DNA from: Ephydatia muelleri
Taxonomy: Eukaryota > Porifera > Demospongiae > Spongillida > Spongillidae
Direction of reading: 5' to 3'
DNA length: 64,000 bases
Assembly (NCBI GenBank): GCA_013339895.1
Contig: JABACO010000004.1
Location: 4,112,053 to 4,176,052, forward strand
The notes beneath the pieces were generated by a model. That model had not been told where the DNA came from, did not search any database, and saw only the letters and a program-made list of their open reading frames with translations. This document shows, piece by piece, positions 1 through 14,285 of this stretch; within the stretch, counting starts at the first letter, position 1, and each line of letters starts with the position of its first letter. The translations under genes and the position numbers were made by a program.

Positions 1-476
1 CGGCGTCGAATGCTGCCTTGACCGCCTCGGCTTGCTCGTATATGCAGCCATAGTTCAAACCGTTCACAAAAAAACGTCACGCGACCTCCGACGCGCGTAA
101 ACTGTTGCGCTATCTCCGACGTGTACTTGTAAGGTCCGTCGTCGAACGTTATTGCTACCGCGTTCGGAATAACGCAGTTTTCGATCACCCGAAGCGGACC
201 GACGGAGGTGACCGGAGTGGAGGACGGTAGTATCGTAGAAGGAGACGAGCATCGTCCCCAGCCCACCTGGCAGCCGGCACCACAATGGGCAGGCGTAGTT
301 CCGCACCACCCTTGGCGCGAACAGCAGTATCCACGAGGACACACCGCACCGCCAGATTGGCAACTTCCATCCGTTGAAACGCGGCGAGGATCAGAAGGCG
401 CCGAAACCACAAACGCAGCGATGCATATTAACACGAAATACAACAGTGGTATTTGAATGCCTAGATTTGCAGTCAT
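1..476 (-). pseudogene. CBM18 + NodB/CE4 chitin deacetylase, copy A (partial, frameshifted)
   Basis: The ATG is at 476 and the gene runs left off the window. It reads a signal peptide, then an eight-cysteine hevein-type chitin-binding domain, a Ser/Thr/Pro linker unlike that of copies B and C, and the start of a NodB domain with TFDDGP. At 67-73 a run of seven T (minus strand) replaces a shorter, interrupted run in copies B and C and shifts the frame by one base; downstream homology continues in another frame. It is either a pseudogene or a homopolymer sequencing error. It lies on the same strand as the intact copies at 29.8 and 37.7 kb. The predicted role, if functional, is de-N-acetylation of extracellular chitin. 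Confidence 0.8.
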
Positions 477-1621
477 GATTGTGGACAACATCAACCTTGT
501 TCATGCACATATATGTGTCACGCGGTTAATGATTTAATCGATAACGTAACGTAGCTCTATATAAAGTAAGACAATATTATGCTGATTACAACAATACAAA
601 GGCAAATCAAAGATTATTCATTACAATTGAACTGAAGACTATAATTTGCTTGGTAGTATGTATAATTCAGAAGATTGCTTGAAGAAAGCATTGATACAAC
701 AAATTGCATCCGTATACGGCTAGGGGTTGGCAAGGTAACAGTAAGAGACTTTTTTTGGTGTAGAGTCGTGAGTTTAATGCGTTACCTATTGACCGGGTGA
801 AAGCGAGGTGAAAGAGCGGTGAACGGGCGTTCATTATTGGACGCAATACAACAGCTGAACAGGTGACAGGATGCCGAGAGAATGGATTAATGGAGGACCA
901 TTATGTCTGTTAGGATATGACGTCTGTGTGGTCGGCTCTTTGAATGGTCTCACAGCTGCATACGAACGGGTCTGTCTTAGTTTGATGCACTGTCCTGCGT
1001 CACGTGGTTCTACTCAGGGTGTCCCTCTTTCGATGGGTGTGCAGGTCTTGAGCGAGTACAAAGAAGGTTGCGTTAACTGAAATTGCTGCCATGCAAGTCA
1101 CCCCGGCCCTCATTAACTTATGCTGCACATCCCAGATGCTGTGTGTGTACTTTTTCCCTTGCCAACTCGTTTAGCTGGCTTGCAGATGCAGCATCGTCTT
1201 CTTATCACATGGGCACCTCTACAAAGTTGTGGCTAAATTCTCCATATACTTGGGCTTCTACTACAACTTTGGTAGAGGTTCATGTCCCAAATCAAGAGGA
1301 GTGCAATGCAAATCGTTCTGGTTGACAATCCTGCCACTTCAGAGCTGATACTTTGATTTGGCTCCCAGCAGTGTATTTCAATTATGTCCTTGCTCTGAGT
1401 TATTTGCGACATCCACTGGCCCATGCAATTTACCAGACATGCCTGATTCTTTATGATATTACGCCTGTCATCATAGCTGTGCCATTAACGATCCTTGTTG
1501 CAAATGCAAATGAAGGCAATTGTTTTAAAATTAGAGCTTAGGTTTGTAGTTAATTAACCGCTTGATTTATTGTGCATTACAGTCTATTAGTAATTAATTT
1601 AGATAATTTTAACTGATTTAG
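477..1621. other. unassigned DNA
   Basis: It lies upstream of deacetylase copy A. Short open frames at 871-1080 and 1083-1325 have no recognisable domain and no clear splice context. I see no supportable gene. Confidence 0.4.
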
Positions 1622-1737
1622 TATCAAACCCCTTATAAATTAACATATTCAAAGCCCTGTATTATCAAATTAATTTAATCTTGAATACATTTGATAATAG
1701 AGGGCTTTGAATATGTTGATTTATGAGGGTTTTGATA
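1622..1737. repeat. imperfect hairpin, MITE-like
   Basis: Two arms of about 48 bp (1622-1669 and 1689-1737) are reverse complements with few mismatches, sharing the core AAAGCCCT. The spacer is about 19 bp and AT-rich. The structure suggests a small palindromic MITE; no clear target duplication was found. Confidence 0.7.
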
Positions 1738-2229
1738 TAATAACGCTAGGCAATCGACACTTACAACACCTCATGTTTCCCAACCAAGCTCTTTCAACAT
1801 CAACACTCGACGTCAATTACATTCACCAATGCTCATTGTGTTTGAAACTGGAAGACAAAAGATTTTCAATCATGATCCCTTTATGCACTCCCCTGCATTT
1901 TGGCTGATCGAGCTCAGTATTGTCCCGCATACTACCATCACCAGTCTTGGGACTCTATTTGACACCACTAGATACCCAGTTTATCTTAAATTGGTGGTTA
2001 GGCATTCCACTTTGCGAGCCTGGTTCTCTGTGTGCACTTTGCCCCACCAAGGCTCTTGAAGCTCACCACACCCTTATATGCAACGATGTCATAGCACAAC
2101 TCAACCAACTAACATTGTGTACCAACTTTTGAAAGAACCTTATCCAACCCAAAGATGGACGCTGACGGTGGCCTCGGCCATGAAGCAAAACGAATACAGC
2201 CTGCAGATATTCTAGTTAGCTTGGGGTAT
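1738..2229. other. unassigned DNA
   Basis: Only short overlapping open frames without recognisable domains. It may include more of the decayed element that follows. Confidence 0.35.
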
Positions 2230-3084
2230 CAACTGCAGACCTTCTGCTTATGATCTCTCTATACATTGACTTTGCAGCGGGTTCAGCAGCAGCTGTTATA
2301 GAACAACACAAGCTTAATGAAAACTCGAAAATTTTCAACGAGCTTGGGTGGGACTGTCTACGCATAGTAGTCGTCGGATCGTTCGGGGGCATGGGGCAAC
2401 CTAGCCTCTAATGTCTTCTCAAAGCTTACTGCTCGCCACCAATACTACCATTCTCAGTGACATATAAAGCGCGCTCAACTTGAACTCTGTCTGCTCAAAT
2501 GTGAGAGTGTTCTTTACTCAGGCATCATTGTGTAACCTGCAAGAGAGGCGGCGATGTCACTTTGAGGCATAATGCGTTATGTAATGTGCTATTCAATACC
2601 TTCTGTAGAGCTGGGTTGTCAATATCACATCTTGAGGTTGGTAGTGGCTGGGGTCAGGAGAGTTCAAGGACCCGTCAAGCAGACATTCTAGTCACCAATT
2701 GGGACAACGGCATCTCAGCAGCCTTCGAAGTCACTGTTGCATCTCCGCTCAATTCTAGTACCATTACGGAAGCGGGCATGTACTCAGGTGCGCAACAAGA
2801 GCAGCTGAGCTCAGAAAGCACACTCAAAATGACTCTCAATGTGCTGAACTAAGTTGGAAATGTATTCCGCTGGTGGTAGAGTGTTATGGTGCATGTGGGG
2901 TCCAGAGGCTCTAAAGGCCTTCTCACAAGTAGCCACTCGTTTAGCCATTCGTGGGAATACCTCTAAATCTATGGCATTGACTGACCTCTTTGGTCGCCTC
3001 AGTCACTCACTGATTAGAGCTAATGCTCGTGCCATTCTGAGTCGTTCCTACTCCCACCTTATGCAGCAGGTGGATGAACTTTAA
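2230..3084 (+). pseudogene. decayed retroelement-type protein, C-terminal domain (two overlapping copies)
   Basis: At 2541-3084 the three-frame translation gives a domain I recognise from repetitive sponge and cnidarian proteins, often C-terminal to reverse transcriptase. In order it shows RHNAL, then SRTRQADILVTNWDNG, FEVTVASPLN, ELSWKCIPLVVE, WGPEALKAFS and RANARAILSR. The D...E-x-T arrangement in the ADILV..FEVTV part resembles a PD-(D/E)XK nuclease core; that is an inference. At least two frameshifts (about 2830 and 2895) break it. A second, more decayed copy of the central part (HKLNENSK, FNELGWDC, NVFSKLTARH) lies at 2270-2450. This is a dead mobile-element fragment rather than a host gene. 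Confidence 0.7.
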
Positions 3085-3334
3085 TTTGTGTGTATTCGTT
3101 TGTATTGCAAATGAGTATAATAATGTAAAAAATATAAAATAAAATAAAAAACAAATAAGATTTGTATTGTGATTATTGGTTATTAAACATTAAAAACGTG
3201 CAAAGCAAATCAAATTTAAAATGTAAGTGTAGGTTATAAATTAGATGCTAAAGTTCTCGTACAGTTGTCACATTTATTAAATTAACTAGAAAGCATTTCA
3301 TTTGATGTTTACATTTATTAAAGGTAATCAGATT

Positions 3335-3730
3335 TCATGGCGATGAGGGGGAGTAGGGTGATGGGACTGTGGGGAGGTGTTTGGAGGGAAGTGTTGGGGT
3401 GGAGGTGCGGATGTGAGGGAGAGGAAGGTAATGGAGGAATGTGGAGGTAGAGGTGGTTTGTAGGATGAAAGGTGATGGAGAAGAGTGTGGGATGGTGAGT
3501 GGAGTGTGTGATGGTGGAGAGAGGGATGAATGTTGGTACGTTGTGTGATATGTATCAGCTCCACCACTGTGGCCATGAACTCTTCATGTTCACCAATCTC
3601 TTTATTCCTGTATCTGTTTTTATCTCCTATGGACAGTCCACCCACCACACCCTCCTCCCACATCCTACCATTACTTTCATCCCACCCTCCTCTCCATCAC
3701 CATCCACACTCCTCTCCACCTACCTAGGAA
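3335..3730. repeat. GA-rich then CT-rich low-complexity block
   Basis: From 3335 to 3530 the plus strand is G/A-rich with GTGGAGG-type repeats. From 3640 to 3730 it becomes C/T-rich with complementary words (CTCCACC). The switch around a spacer of about 100 bp gives weak inverted symmetry. Open frames here are compositional. Confidence 0.6.
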
Positions 3731-3794
3731 AAGTTCTTCTAGAGCAGCTCTGTGTGATCATTCAACCTGAACACAGGTTGAAAAGAGGTGCACA

Positions 3795-6217
<2,423 letters not shown>

Positions 6218-6336
6218 TAGTTTCGTGCCCGTACTCAATGCATCGCTGCTGCGGGTGGATTACATCACCGCTACGCCGCATAGCGGTGATGTAATCTACC
6301 CGCAGCTGCGATGCATTGGGTCTGGGCACGAGACTA
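6218..6336. mobile_element. palindromic MITE (TAGTCTCGT-type ends)
   Basis: Near-perfect hairpin of about 119 bp with arms of about 55 bp meeting at a GCTACGCCGCATAGC core. The outer arm ends (TAGTTTCGTGCCC and GGGCACGAGACTA) match the ends of the 79-bp MITE at 16493 and the motif copies at 27.8 kb. No clear target duplication is visible here. Confidence 0.8.
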
Positions 6337-6416
6337 AGTAAGCATTGTCAATTGGTTTAATTGACTCAATTGGCAGGCAAGTGTACAGTCCGGGTACGAG
6401 TACAATGGTTTGTTTA

Positions 6417-6838
6417 TCAACATTGCGTTTTTCTATGTCGACAAGGATGTAGTTTAGGCCAACAGGTTGCATCTATCGAATTGAAGCTGTTTTTCGGCTT
6501 CCGATGGGTCAGATCATCGCTCACTTTGGCACGGTAGGCATCTGACTCCAGAGGATTGTGGCCATCGTTTTTAAAGTGGAGCTGTAACTTCATGCACCCT
6601 TTCCGGCGAATCACCTTTAAGTGTCTTCCAGCTCTTTGGACAACATATTGCTTGTGGCATATGCATTTAGCGCACTTCAATAGGATACACCAAGCGTCGG
6701 GTGTGGCATGTAAATTGCCCGTAAATATAATACTGGCGCTTACTAAGCCCACGTCTTGACCGAGGTGTCGGTCAAGACCGTAGGACAAAGTGTGCACATC
6801 GGGCTGCCATATTTCATTACGTTTCCCCTCTCTGTAAG
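6417..6838 (-). CDS. hypothetical ORF or exon, Cys/His-containing
   Basis: An open frame of about 140 codons runs leftward from a possible splice acceptor (AGCTTACAG) near 6838 to a TGA at 6417. It has no convincing internal start, so it would be a terminal exon. Residues include a Cys-x2-Cys-x-Cys cluster (KCAKCIC) and a basic stretch (HLKVIRRKGC). Composition is not low-complexity. I do not recognise the family. It could be a mobile-element fragment. Confidence 0.25.
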
Positions 6839-7089
6839 CTGGGGACGAGGGAGGGCTCTATATGGTGGTAGAGATTTAGAGCAGCAGGGTTGTTGATCCA
6901 TTGGCGGGTGGGTTTGGACACTTGTAGTAAACTCGATTTATCCACGACTCTGTTTCTACCACTACCACTGGGACCAGTGCCTCAATAGGTTCTGGGTTCA
7001 ACCGGGCAAGTGTGTCTTGTATGGCACACTCACCAGATCGATAACCTTGGGTGTCCAGGCTAAATTTGGTGTCACCAAACTCTGTGCTT

Positions 7090-7760
7090 TAGGGGTTAGT
7101 TCGGGCTGTTTTACCCCACAAATTGTTCCCCTATGGCTAGAGTTAGCATTAGGTTGGTATGCTCCCAACATCTACTATAAATTAGGTTGGTATGCCCCAA
7201 AAATCACACCCTAGGCTAGCTTTAGGGGTTAGTTCAGGCTGGTATGTATGCATGTCGTGAAAAGAATGTCGTACCCATGTGTATGTGTGTTGCATAGCAT
7301 GTTGAGTGCATGTGTTTATGCGTGCGGTTGCAGAACACTCCCTACTGCCGACCACTTCTACTAACCTTAACCTGAATAAAATATACTTTCTGTTTTACCA
7401 GCATGGCATGACTCCAGAATGCGTCTTTGGTTCTAACAAAAATCATCCACCCTCTTCGCCTTTCCTCACTCTTTTGCACTCCACAGTTGAACTTGAAGTG
7501 TTTGCATCTGCGCCTTAGATTGGCACTATCTCCCTTTGAAATGCCCTTAGGATATTGCAGGTAACACTGAATTCATCCTTGTCCATGCGAGCGACTTCCA
7601 AGCATCATACCCTCTGGGCTTAGGTTAGCTTTAGGCGTTGGTTCGGGCTGGTTTGACCCAAGAGCTGTTCCCGTTTGGCTACATTTGGAATTAGGATGGC
7701 ATATTCCTAAGGTTGCTCCCTTACCAGGTGGGTAGGGGAGTGGTACATGGGCAAGTCTAG
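7090..7760. repeat. diverged direct repeat of about 120-150 bp
   Basis: Segments at 7095-7240 and 7620-7740 share words in the same order (GGTTAGTTCGGGCTG; GAGCTGTTCCC and ATTGTTCCCC; GGCTA; TTAGGTTGGTATG). This is an old duplication; there is no gene call. Confidence 0.5.
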
Positions 7761-7865
7761 GTTGGTATGGAGCGGGGTCCACCCCTGTATATATTTTACC
7801 TGGGTACTCAATGGGCCCAGTGGATGATGAAGGTGTGGTCTCTATATTGGCTGCTATTTACGCAC

Positions 7866-8035
7866 TGAGAATTGTAAGGCTCAGGATTTGTAATTAGCCA
7901 TATGGCTAATTAAAAGTCCAGAGTGTTGACATATACATGTACATTTCAACGCAAGCGTTACATTTCTATTGCATATACTTGAAATTTTATATAATGTGTG
8001 CGCTACTTTCCCTTTCCATGGAAACAATCCTACAT
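7866..8035. repeat. dispersed repeat, copy 1
   Basis: It shares CGCACTGAGAAT, ATTAGCCA, CGCAAGCGTTACATTTC and TTTCCATGGAAAC with 29497-29650, downstream of deacetylase copy B. A reverse-orientation relative is near 40850-40930. Its presence beside both TRIM-NHL and deacetylase B ties both genes to the same genome. Confidence 0.65.
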
Positions 8036-8076
8036 ATAAGCTCATAACATTCAATTAATACTGTAACCGACAGGCA

Positions 8077-8136
8077 ACATGACAGCTGTATGTTTCTCAA
8101 TACAGTACATGACAGCTGTATGTTTCTCAATACAGT
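8077..8136. repeat. 30-bp tandem duplication
   Basis: A 30-bp unit containing GACAGCTGTATGTTTCTC occurs twice without a spacer, downstream of the TRIM-NHL stop codon. Confidence 0.95.
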
Positions 8137-8225
8137 AGACTATATAAACTTTAATACCAATCATGTTCACATATTTACATCACATCCACTTGAATATGTT
8201 CTACGAGTATCACATTAATGCACAA

Positions 8226-10436
8226 TTACATTACATTCACTTTTGAAACACAATACTTCAATACAGTGTCAGCACCATAGTTAGCAATGAACACACTGCC
8301 ATCTCTGGGATCTAGTGCAGTACCAGAGGGATTCTTCAGATTCCCCACTGTGTGGATCTTGTTTCCCTCAGGATCATAGATGGAGAGACAATTGCCACCA
8401 TACTCACTGACAAAACTGTAACCTTCACCATCAATGGCTATTCCACTGGGATGATTAGGATCACCATACATTCTGACATAGACACCTTCTTTGGTAAACA
8501 CTTTGATAGTGTTTGAACCACAGGCTGCAACATGAATGTTTCCCTGAGGGTCCAAGGCAAGACCCCATGGTGACTGAAAACTATGACTGCCTGAGCTTTT
8601 ACCATCTATGGTTAATAACCAACCACCATTTTCATTGAATATTTGTATCCTATGGTTATCACAGTCAGAGACAATCAGTTTGTTGTTGGCGTCAATGATG
8701 ACAGCCATTGGCCTATTGAACTGTCCCTGATCTGATCCCTGGTGACCAAACTTATGAAGGAACTTTCCACTTGATGTCAGCTTCTGTACACGATGGTTGT
8801 CAGTATCAGCAACATACAACACATCTCCCTTGATGGATATACCAGATGGAGAAGAGAACTGACCATCACCACTTCCACTACTACCTATGGTATTCTTCCG
8901 TTGACCTGTTTGATGAAACACATAAATGCAGTCATCATCCCTCCCTACATAGATGTCTCCATTGTCATGGATGGCTACACAATATGGCCCATCACACTGA
9001 ATCACTTTTTGGGCATTACATAAGGTATGGTAGTCACGTTTAGGCCTCACATCAAGGTCATTAGGACTATTCTGTACATGCTGACCATTCATTGTGATGA
9101 GGAGCTGGTGAGGACCAGCAGTTTGAGGGATGAGGGTGATGGTGTAGGTACCATCCCTGTGGTCCTCCACCTCTCCATACACAACTGCTTCATTATGGGT
9201 CTTGGACCTCATCTCACCCTTCACCTCTACACCACCATGTGGGTACTCCTCTCCCTCTGAGTTCTTGCTTTGTACCTTAACATGGTACCTGGTCCCCACC
9301 CTGGCTACTGCTGTGGATGTCCATGTGGTTGAAGATGGAGAAAAGAAGAATACAATAATTTCACCCAATTTGGACAGTTGTGTGACAAGATCAACTGTTT
9401 GCACAGACACAGGTATGTTGCTGTGTTGGTTTGAAGTGAGGGAAATGGTGTGGACCCTCTTGAGGGTGGCCTGCAGTTCAGTGGGTATGAGTCCTCCCAA
9501 TGCTACAATCTCATGGTCAGTGTGGGTCTGCAGAATTTGGGAGGCCATTTCAGTGTAGTGACCAATGTCTCCAACCATCTTCTCAAACTGTTCCTTCTGG
9601 AGGGTCAGAGCTGTTGTCTTGGACAGTGAAATGGCCTCCAACTCTGACAATAGTGTCTTTTTTCTTTCTTCCAATGTTTGCTGAAGTATTTCAAAGGCTT
9701 GGGTGATAGCCAAGATAGAAGTTTGTTTGGAGATCACCACTTGTTCTATCATCCTGTTATTTCCATCAATGGCTCCAGTCAGCTTTGTCACTACATCTTT
9801 TGCATCTTCAAGAGCTTCTGTGATTTCCATTTGATGGGTCTTTGCTACTGTGGATATTTCCTTCACTAAGTGACTTTTGTGGGTAACTGTAGTGCAGTCA
9901 CGGCATACCAGCAAGCTACAAGTCTCACAATAAAAATTCAATTTATTGTCCTCATGGTTAGGCTGAGAGCAATAATGATCTCTTGGCTTCATGGTGGTGT
10001 GCAGCTGTCTGGCTCCCTCCTGGTCTAGTCCAACCATATTGTGTTTCGAAAGATGGAGACCAGTTCTGTGGTACTCATAAGCCACCTTGCACAGGAACTG
10101 ATGACATGTACAACAGAACACCACTGCAGGACCATTGCCTCCATCTATGCAGTGGTCACATGCTACATCACTGTTGTTCACCATCTTGGACATGTACCCT
10201 GCTACCTCTACTTCAAATCCAAGATGGAGGTTCTGAGGAAGAAAACTGGCCCCTCCCACTGGGATGCTGGTGTCTTCTTCACAGATGGGACATTGGAACA
10301 TTTGTTGGGAACCACTTTTCTCTATCTCATGATGGAGACATTGTAGACAGAAGGAGTGCAAACATGGCAGAATTCTTGGATCATTGTAGGGCTTGGAGCA
10401 CACAGTACAGGTAATGTGTGGAAAGGGTTTCTCCAT
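8226..10436 (-). CDS. TRIM-NHL protein (RING, B-boxes, coiled coil, filamin, NHL), TRIM2/3/71-like
   Basis: The frame opens at 10484, giving 752 residues. The more likely start is the second Met (10436), just before MEKPFPHITC, giving 736 residues. In the 752-residue numbering: RING C26-C68 with CLHSFCLQC; B-box 1 about 109-148; B-box 2 about 172-205; coiled coil about 210-330; filamin-type Ig domain about 380-485; six NHL repeats about 500-745 (for example YVADTDNHRVQKL and IVSDCDNHRIQIF). RING ligands look complete, so E3 ubiquitin-ligase activity is expected, and NHL propellers of this family often bind RNA or protein. It is cytoplasmic by family. It is an intact single-exon gene with no frameshift. 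Such genes are expanded in sponges and cnidarians, so orthology to a specific vertebrate TRIM cannot be claimed. No promoter motif was identified. Confidence 0.95.
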   Translation of the reverse strand: MEKPFPHITCTVCSKPYNDPRILPCLHSFCLQCLHHEIEKSGSQQMFQCPICEEDTSIPVGGASFLPQNLHLGFEVEVAGYMSKMVNNSDVACDHCIDGGNGPAVVFCCTCHQFLCKVAYEYHRTGLHLSKHNMVGLDQEGARQLHTTMKPRDHYCSQPNHEDNKLNFYCETCSLLVCRDCTTVTHKSHLVKEISTVAKTHQMEITEALEDAKDVVTKLTGAIDGNNRMIEQVVISKQTSILAITQAFEILQQTLEERKKTLLSELEAISLSKTTALTLQKEQFEKMVGDIGHYTEMASQILQTHTDHEIVALGGLIPTELQATLKRVHTISLTSNQHSNIPVSVQTVDLVTQLSKLGEIIVFFFSPSSTTWTSTAVARVGTRYHVKVQSKNSEGEEYPHGGVEVKGEMRSKTHNEAVVYGEVEDHRDGTYTITLIPQTAGPHQLLITMNGQHVQNSPNDLDVRPKRDYHTLCNAQKVIQCDGPYCVAIHDNGDIYVGRDDDCIYVFHQTGQRKNTIGSSGSGDGQFSSPSGISIKGDVLYVADTDNHRVQKLTSSGKFLHKFGHQGSDQGQFNRPMAVIIDANNKLIVSDCDNHRIQIFNENGGWLLTIDGKSSGSHSFQSPWGLALDPQGNIHVAACGSNTIKVFTKEGVYVRMYGDPNHPSGIAIDGEGYSFVSEYGGNCLSIYDPEGNKIHTVGNLKNPSGTALDPRDGSVFIANYGADTVLKYCVSKVNVM

Positions 10437-10484
10437 AGCTACACTGTTGGTAATGAAGTGGTTTATTAATTTGAAATGAATCAT

Positions 10485-12859
10485 TTGAATTGTTTGTACT
10501 ATTGCAGTACAGAATCAAGAAAGTTACTGTCATGGACCAGATGAATGTATGTTACTTTATAGTCACCAATGGGCAGGGCCTCATGCAAGTAAAAACCATT
10601 GACTGTAGGCACATAAGTGGTAATGTATTGATTTCACCTGTCAGGGACACCTGACATGAGGTTTGCTCAAGCAGGATTATGCCTACCTACCAACGTTGTA
10701 AGACACGATTAATCGCTATTTATAGCAGTAGTGGAGATTGCCATAAGAATTAATGCACTCTATTACACAAATGGTCACTAGCGACATCACTACTACGATA
10801 AAACCTCGATTGTATCGCAATTTACCGTAATTATTTCCACGCAGGTAGGCATCCTGTATCTGCTGATCGTAGTGTTTAGTGCACGCCCTCCATGTAGGGT
10901 GGTTCCTTCACAACCCTTTGACACTAAATGTACACTACTTCCAGTCTGTGGTAAAGCCAATTCTGTTATGTGGCTACTGGTTTCCATAGCAGACACACGT
11001 ACATGTTCAGAGACCTAGTCATCTATTCTATGGTCTTTATTTTATATCAATTCAGTCCTCTGATGTCCCCAGAAACATGTGGCCACATCAACAGTACTTC
11101 TTCATGTGCTGATATGGCACACCAGTCATGTTGTCCTCCCCTCCTTCCTCCCACTGCTAATCACAGTGCATATACATGTAGCTACCTGCCTAGTTATGTA
11201 TCATCGTAAGTGCAAGACAACGTACATAACTGGATGGAATAATTAACCGATTAACGCCAGAATATTATGTATTATCGAAAGTAGAGTTGTCTAAAATCAT
11301 GCAATGATGCAGCAAAGATTAGGTAGTAGGAAGTGGGGTTTTAACAAAATGAACTAAAGCTGTGAACATGAATAACTTCTAATTGGTATAAAGTATAAAG
11401 GGTCTGGAAGAATTCTTTGATTACGGTAAACACATCTTTGATGCAGTAATGTTCTCTCGGCTTTAATTGGTTAAAGCACTTCAGATGGCCTACATTAATT
11501 TATACAACAGATGATACCATATTTGTACAATAAAAGTTCAAACTCCCATGCACGATAGAGTACAATCACATGTCACGCATTTATCTCATTTTTGTTCTAC
11601 ATCAAGAGATAATATAATATCTCTGCCACATCTAAAGCTCTAAACTTGTACAATGGTTATCTGTGTCCAGGAAAATCACACAATCACAATGGCTGCCACT
11701 ATCACTAGCAAATTGTCTATTAAAGAAAGTTAAATGCTATAACGATATTTAAAGCTAGTTGTTCATACAGATATATATACATGTCAGACAAAGAGCACAA
11801 GAGGCTCTCTGAAGAAGGAAGCTGTGCATAGAGATCTCGCATTTCAGAGGTTCATACTATATATCAAAATCAATAGAACGTAAATCAGGGAACATAACAA
11901 TAAACATTACAAGTGCACCACCCTTCAATGACAAAGTGCAAGACTTTGTCCAAATGGTAACTCAACTGTCCATTTGCACAATTCTTAATCTCACTACATC
12001 ATAATGCTATGTTAGGATAATATTTCTTCTGCAGTCCTGCATGTGCATATACCAATGAAATAGCAAACATTACAGCAAAGCAATCAACAAATAGCACTGA
12101 TTTGACCAATGCATACTTCTTAAATTAGCCTAATTCATAGCTCTTGTTTTTCCACTTGAAAGTAGTGAAAGGATGGGTAATTGTTTTTTGCCCGGGTAAT
12201 CACTTATATTGGCTGAGATGTTCGCCGTCCGTTGCACAGCAAGACCTTCCTTGGTATGCTTGTTTCAATACCACTAGATGTGAACAGTACTTTGGTACAC
12301 AGGGAATGTCTCAAGTGTGGCTACCATAATGCTGGAAAGAGGCACTTAAAATTATTGTTATAAATAACCTTTTTTTCAGGCATGGGGGATCCAAATTTAG
12401 ACTTGGCTACATTTGTCTGCTTGTCTAATCACAGAAACATGCTCAGACTGAAGCGATGCATCTCCTCTTACAGCGTTATTTCTCCTATCTACATTTGTGA
12501 AGGGCTGTGCATCTATCACTTCACTTTCACACCGGTTGTCTATGCTCCATACTGAGAATATGTGCAGTTTTGGATGATGGCAAACCTGGTGTCACTGTAT
12601 CATTGACTTTCAACGAACAGCTGAAACTGAATGGAGGACTATGATTGCATTGAAAAGAATAAATCCCAGTCTGTCTTCCATATTCACCTAGAATGCGAAG
12701 GATGTGTAAATGGTTATTGGGTTCTTTAGATCAGAGAAACTTTGCATAGGTAACCCAGATACTGGCTTGGTAAAGATGTGGAAAAAATCTAGTTCTACGC
12801 TGCATAGTTGTACTGTCACGTGTGCTTCAATGGTTTCCACCTAGCATATGAATCAAAAT
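10485..12859. other. intergenic, nothing supportable
   Basis: AT-rich DNA upstream of the TRIM-NHL gene, presumably holding its promoter. Short open frames (10970-11209, 12144-12329) lack recognisable domains. Confidence 0.5.
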
Positions 12860-12944
12860 GGGGGGGGGGGGGGGGGGGGGGGGGCATAGGAGGGTTCTCC
12901 CCCTCCCCCCGAGATTTCAAGAGGGGGGGGGGGGGTGTGTGTGT
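12860..12944. repeat. poly-G tracts flanking the large inverted repeat
   Basis: A run of about 25 G starts at 12860 and a second run of about 13 G lies near 12924. The right side of the inverted repeat carries a run of about 26 C at 19631-19656. Such runs can form G-quadruplexes and are prone to assembly error. Confidence 0.9.
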
Positions 12945-13823
12945 GAAGTATCTGCCCCCTACCCCACACGTTTTGCATAACTAATTAGGGCACTGTACTT
13001 TTGTACGGGTGAATCGCTATAACTTCCCAACGGTTAACGCTATCGACTTCCTATTTTCAACACTTTATACTACACCATTTCACTACGGGGGAACCTTTTT
13101 TGGGGCCTTGCACTAGTTCCTTGCTGATGCTACGAAGTCCGATACCCCATGGGGTTCAAAACCGTCACATCTTCAGCTAGGAGAGTTTAAATCGCTTCAA
13201 ATTCCGTATGTACATACAGGGGTCCTGTTGCTATTGATGTGTTCAGTTCGTTAATTGTTACTCTATCCGTCACGGAGATACAGCTGTGCAAAGTTAATGC
13301 ACATTTCCCGCTCGATTGCACCATTTTTGCATGCAACCCGTGTTCCATTCTCCCAATCCACAATAAATTTTGATAACTTCTTTGTTCCGCCCATTTCTCC
13401 CTTAAACTAAGCTAGCCGTTCCCAACTGTTTTTGTCTCACTCAGGCAGTGAGTTTATGCGGGAAAGTTAAAAGAAGAAGAACGCTGCTCAGTTCCAGACG
13501 ATCGTACCAAATTAACGGACCCCAAGTGAATATAACCTTGCGCCTCCCACGTCGCCGGCAGTATTCAAAACGGCACGCGTAAGGCTATTTGCTAAGCACT
13601 CACATCATCCTCTAGTCGTGTAATAAAGCTTTCCTATTTGCCATCATCTTGCTAAAATCATCGTCTTATATCTGCCACGCCCACTCGGCTACGATTTCGG
13701 TCTCACACAACTTTCAGCTCACACATACTCATGCTGGCTCCCACTTGTGCACACACTTGCATTGTTGCGTACATGGCCCTGTATACACAATCGTATGGCA
13801 TATTTTCTTATACACAACCACAA

Positions 13824-13969
<146 letters not shown>

Positions 13970-14285
13970 ATGTACAGCATACTTGCACACACCAGTTATA
14001 CATGTGGCAAACAATACACCTGTCTGATGATGGTACAAACACTCTCACTCACAAACATTGTCACATGCACATGTATTCTATTCAATTCAACTGTACTTGT
14101 GCATGCCTGTACAGACCACTGATTCTATGTAAATTTGTGTACCAAGCTTTCTGTACATGTATCGTGTCTCCAAGGATTGAATACATTGTGTCCCCATCTG
14201 GTACTCTAAATGTACACAAACATTGCACACTTGCACACACACACACCACTGTATAAATGTGGCAATACACATGCAAAAACGCTCA

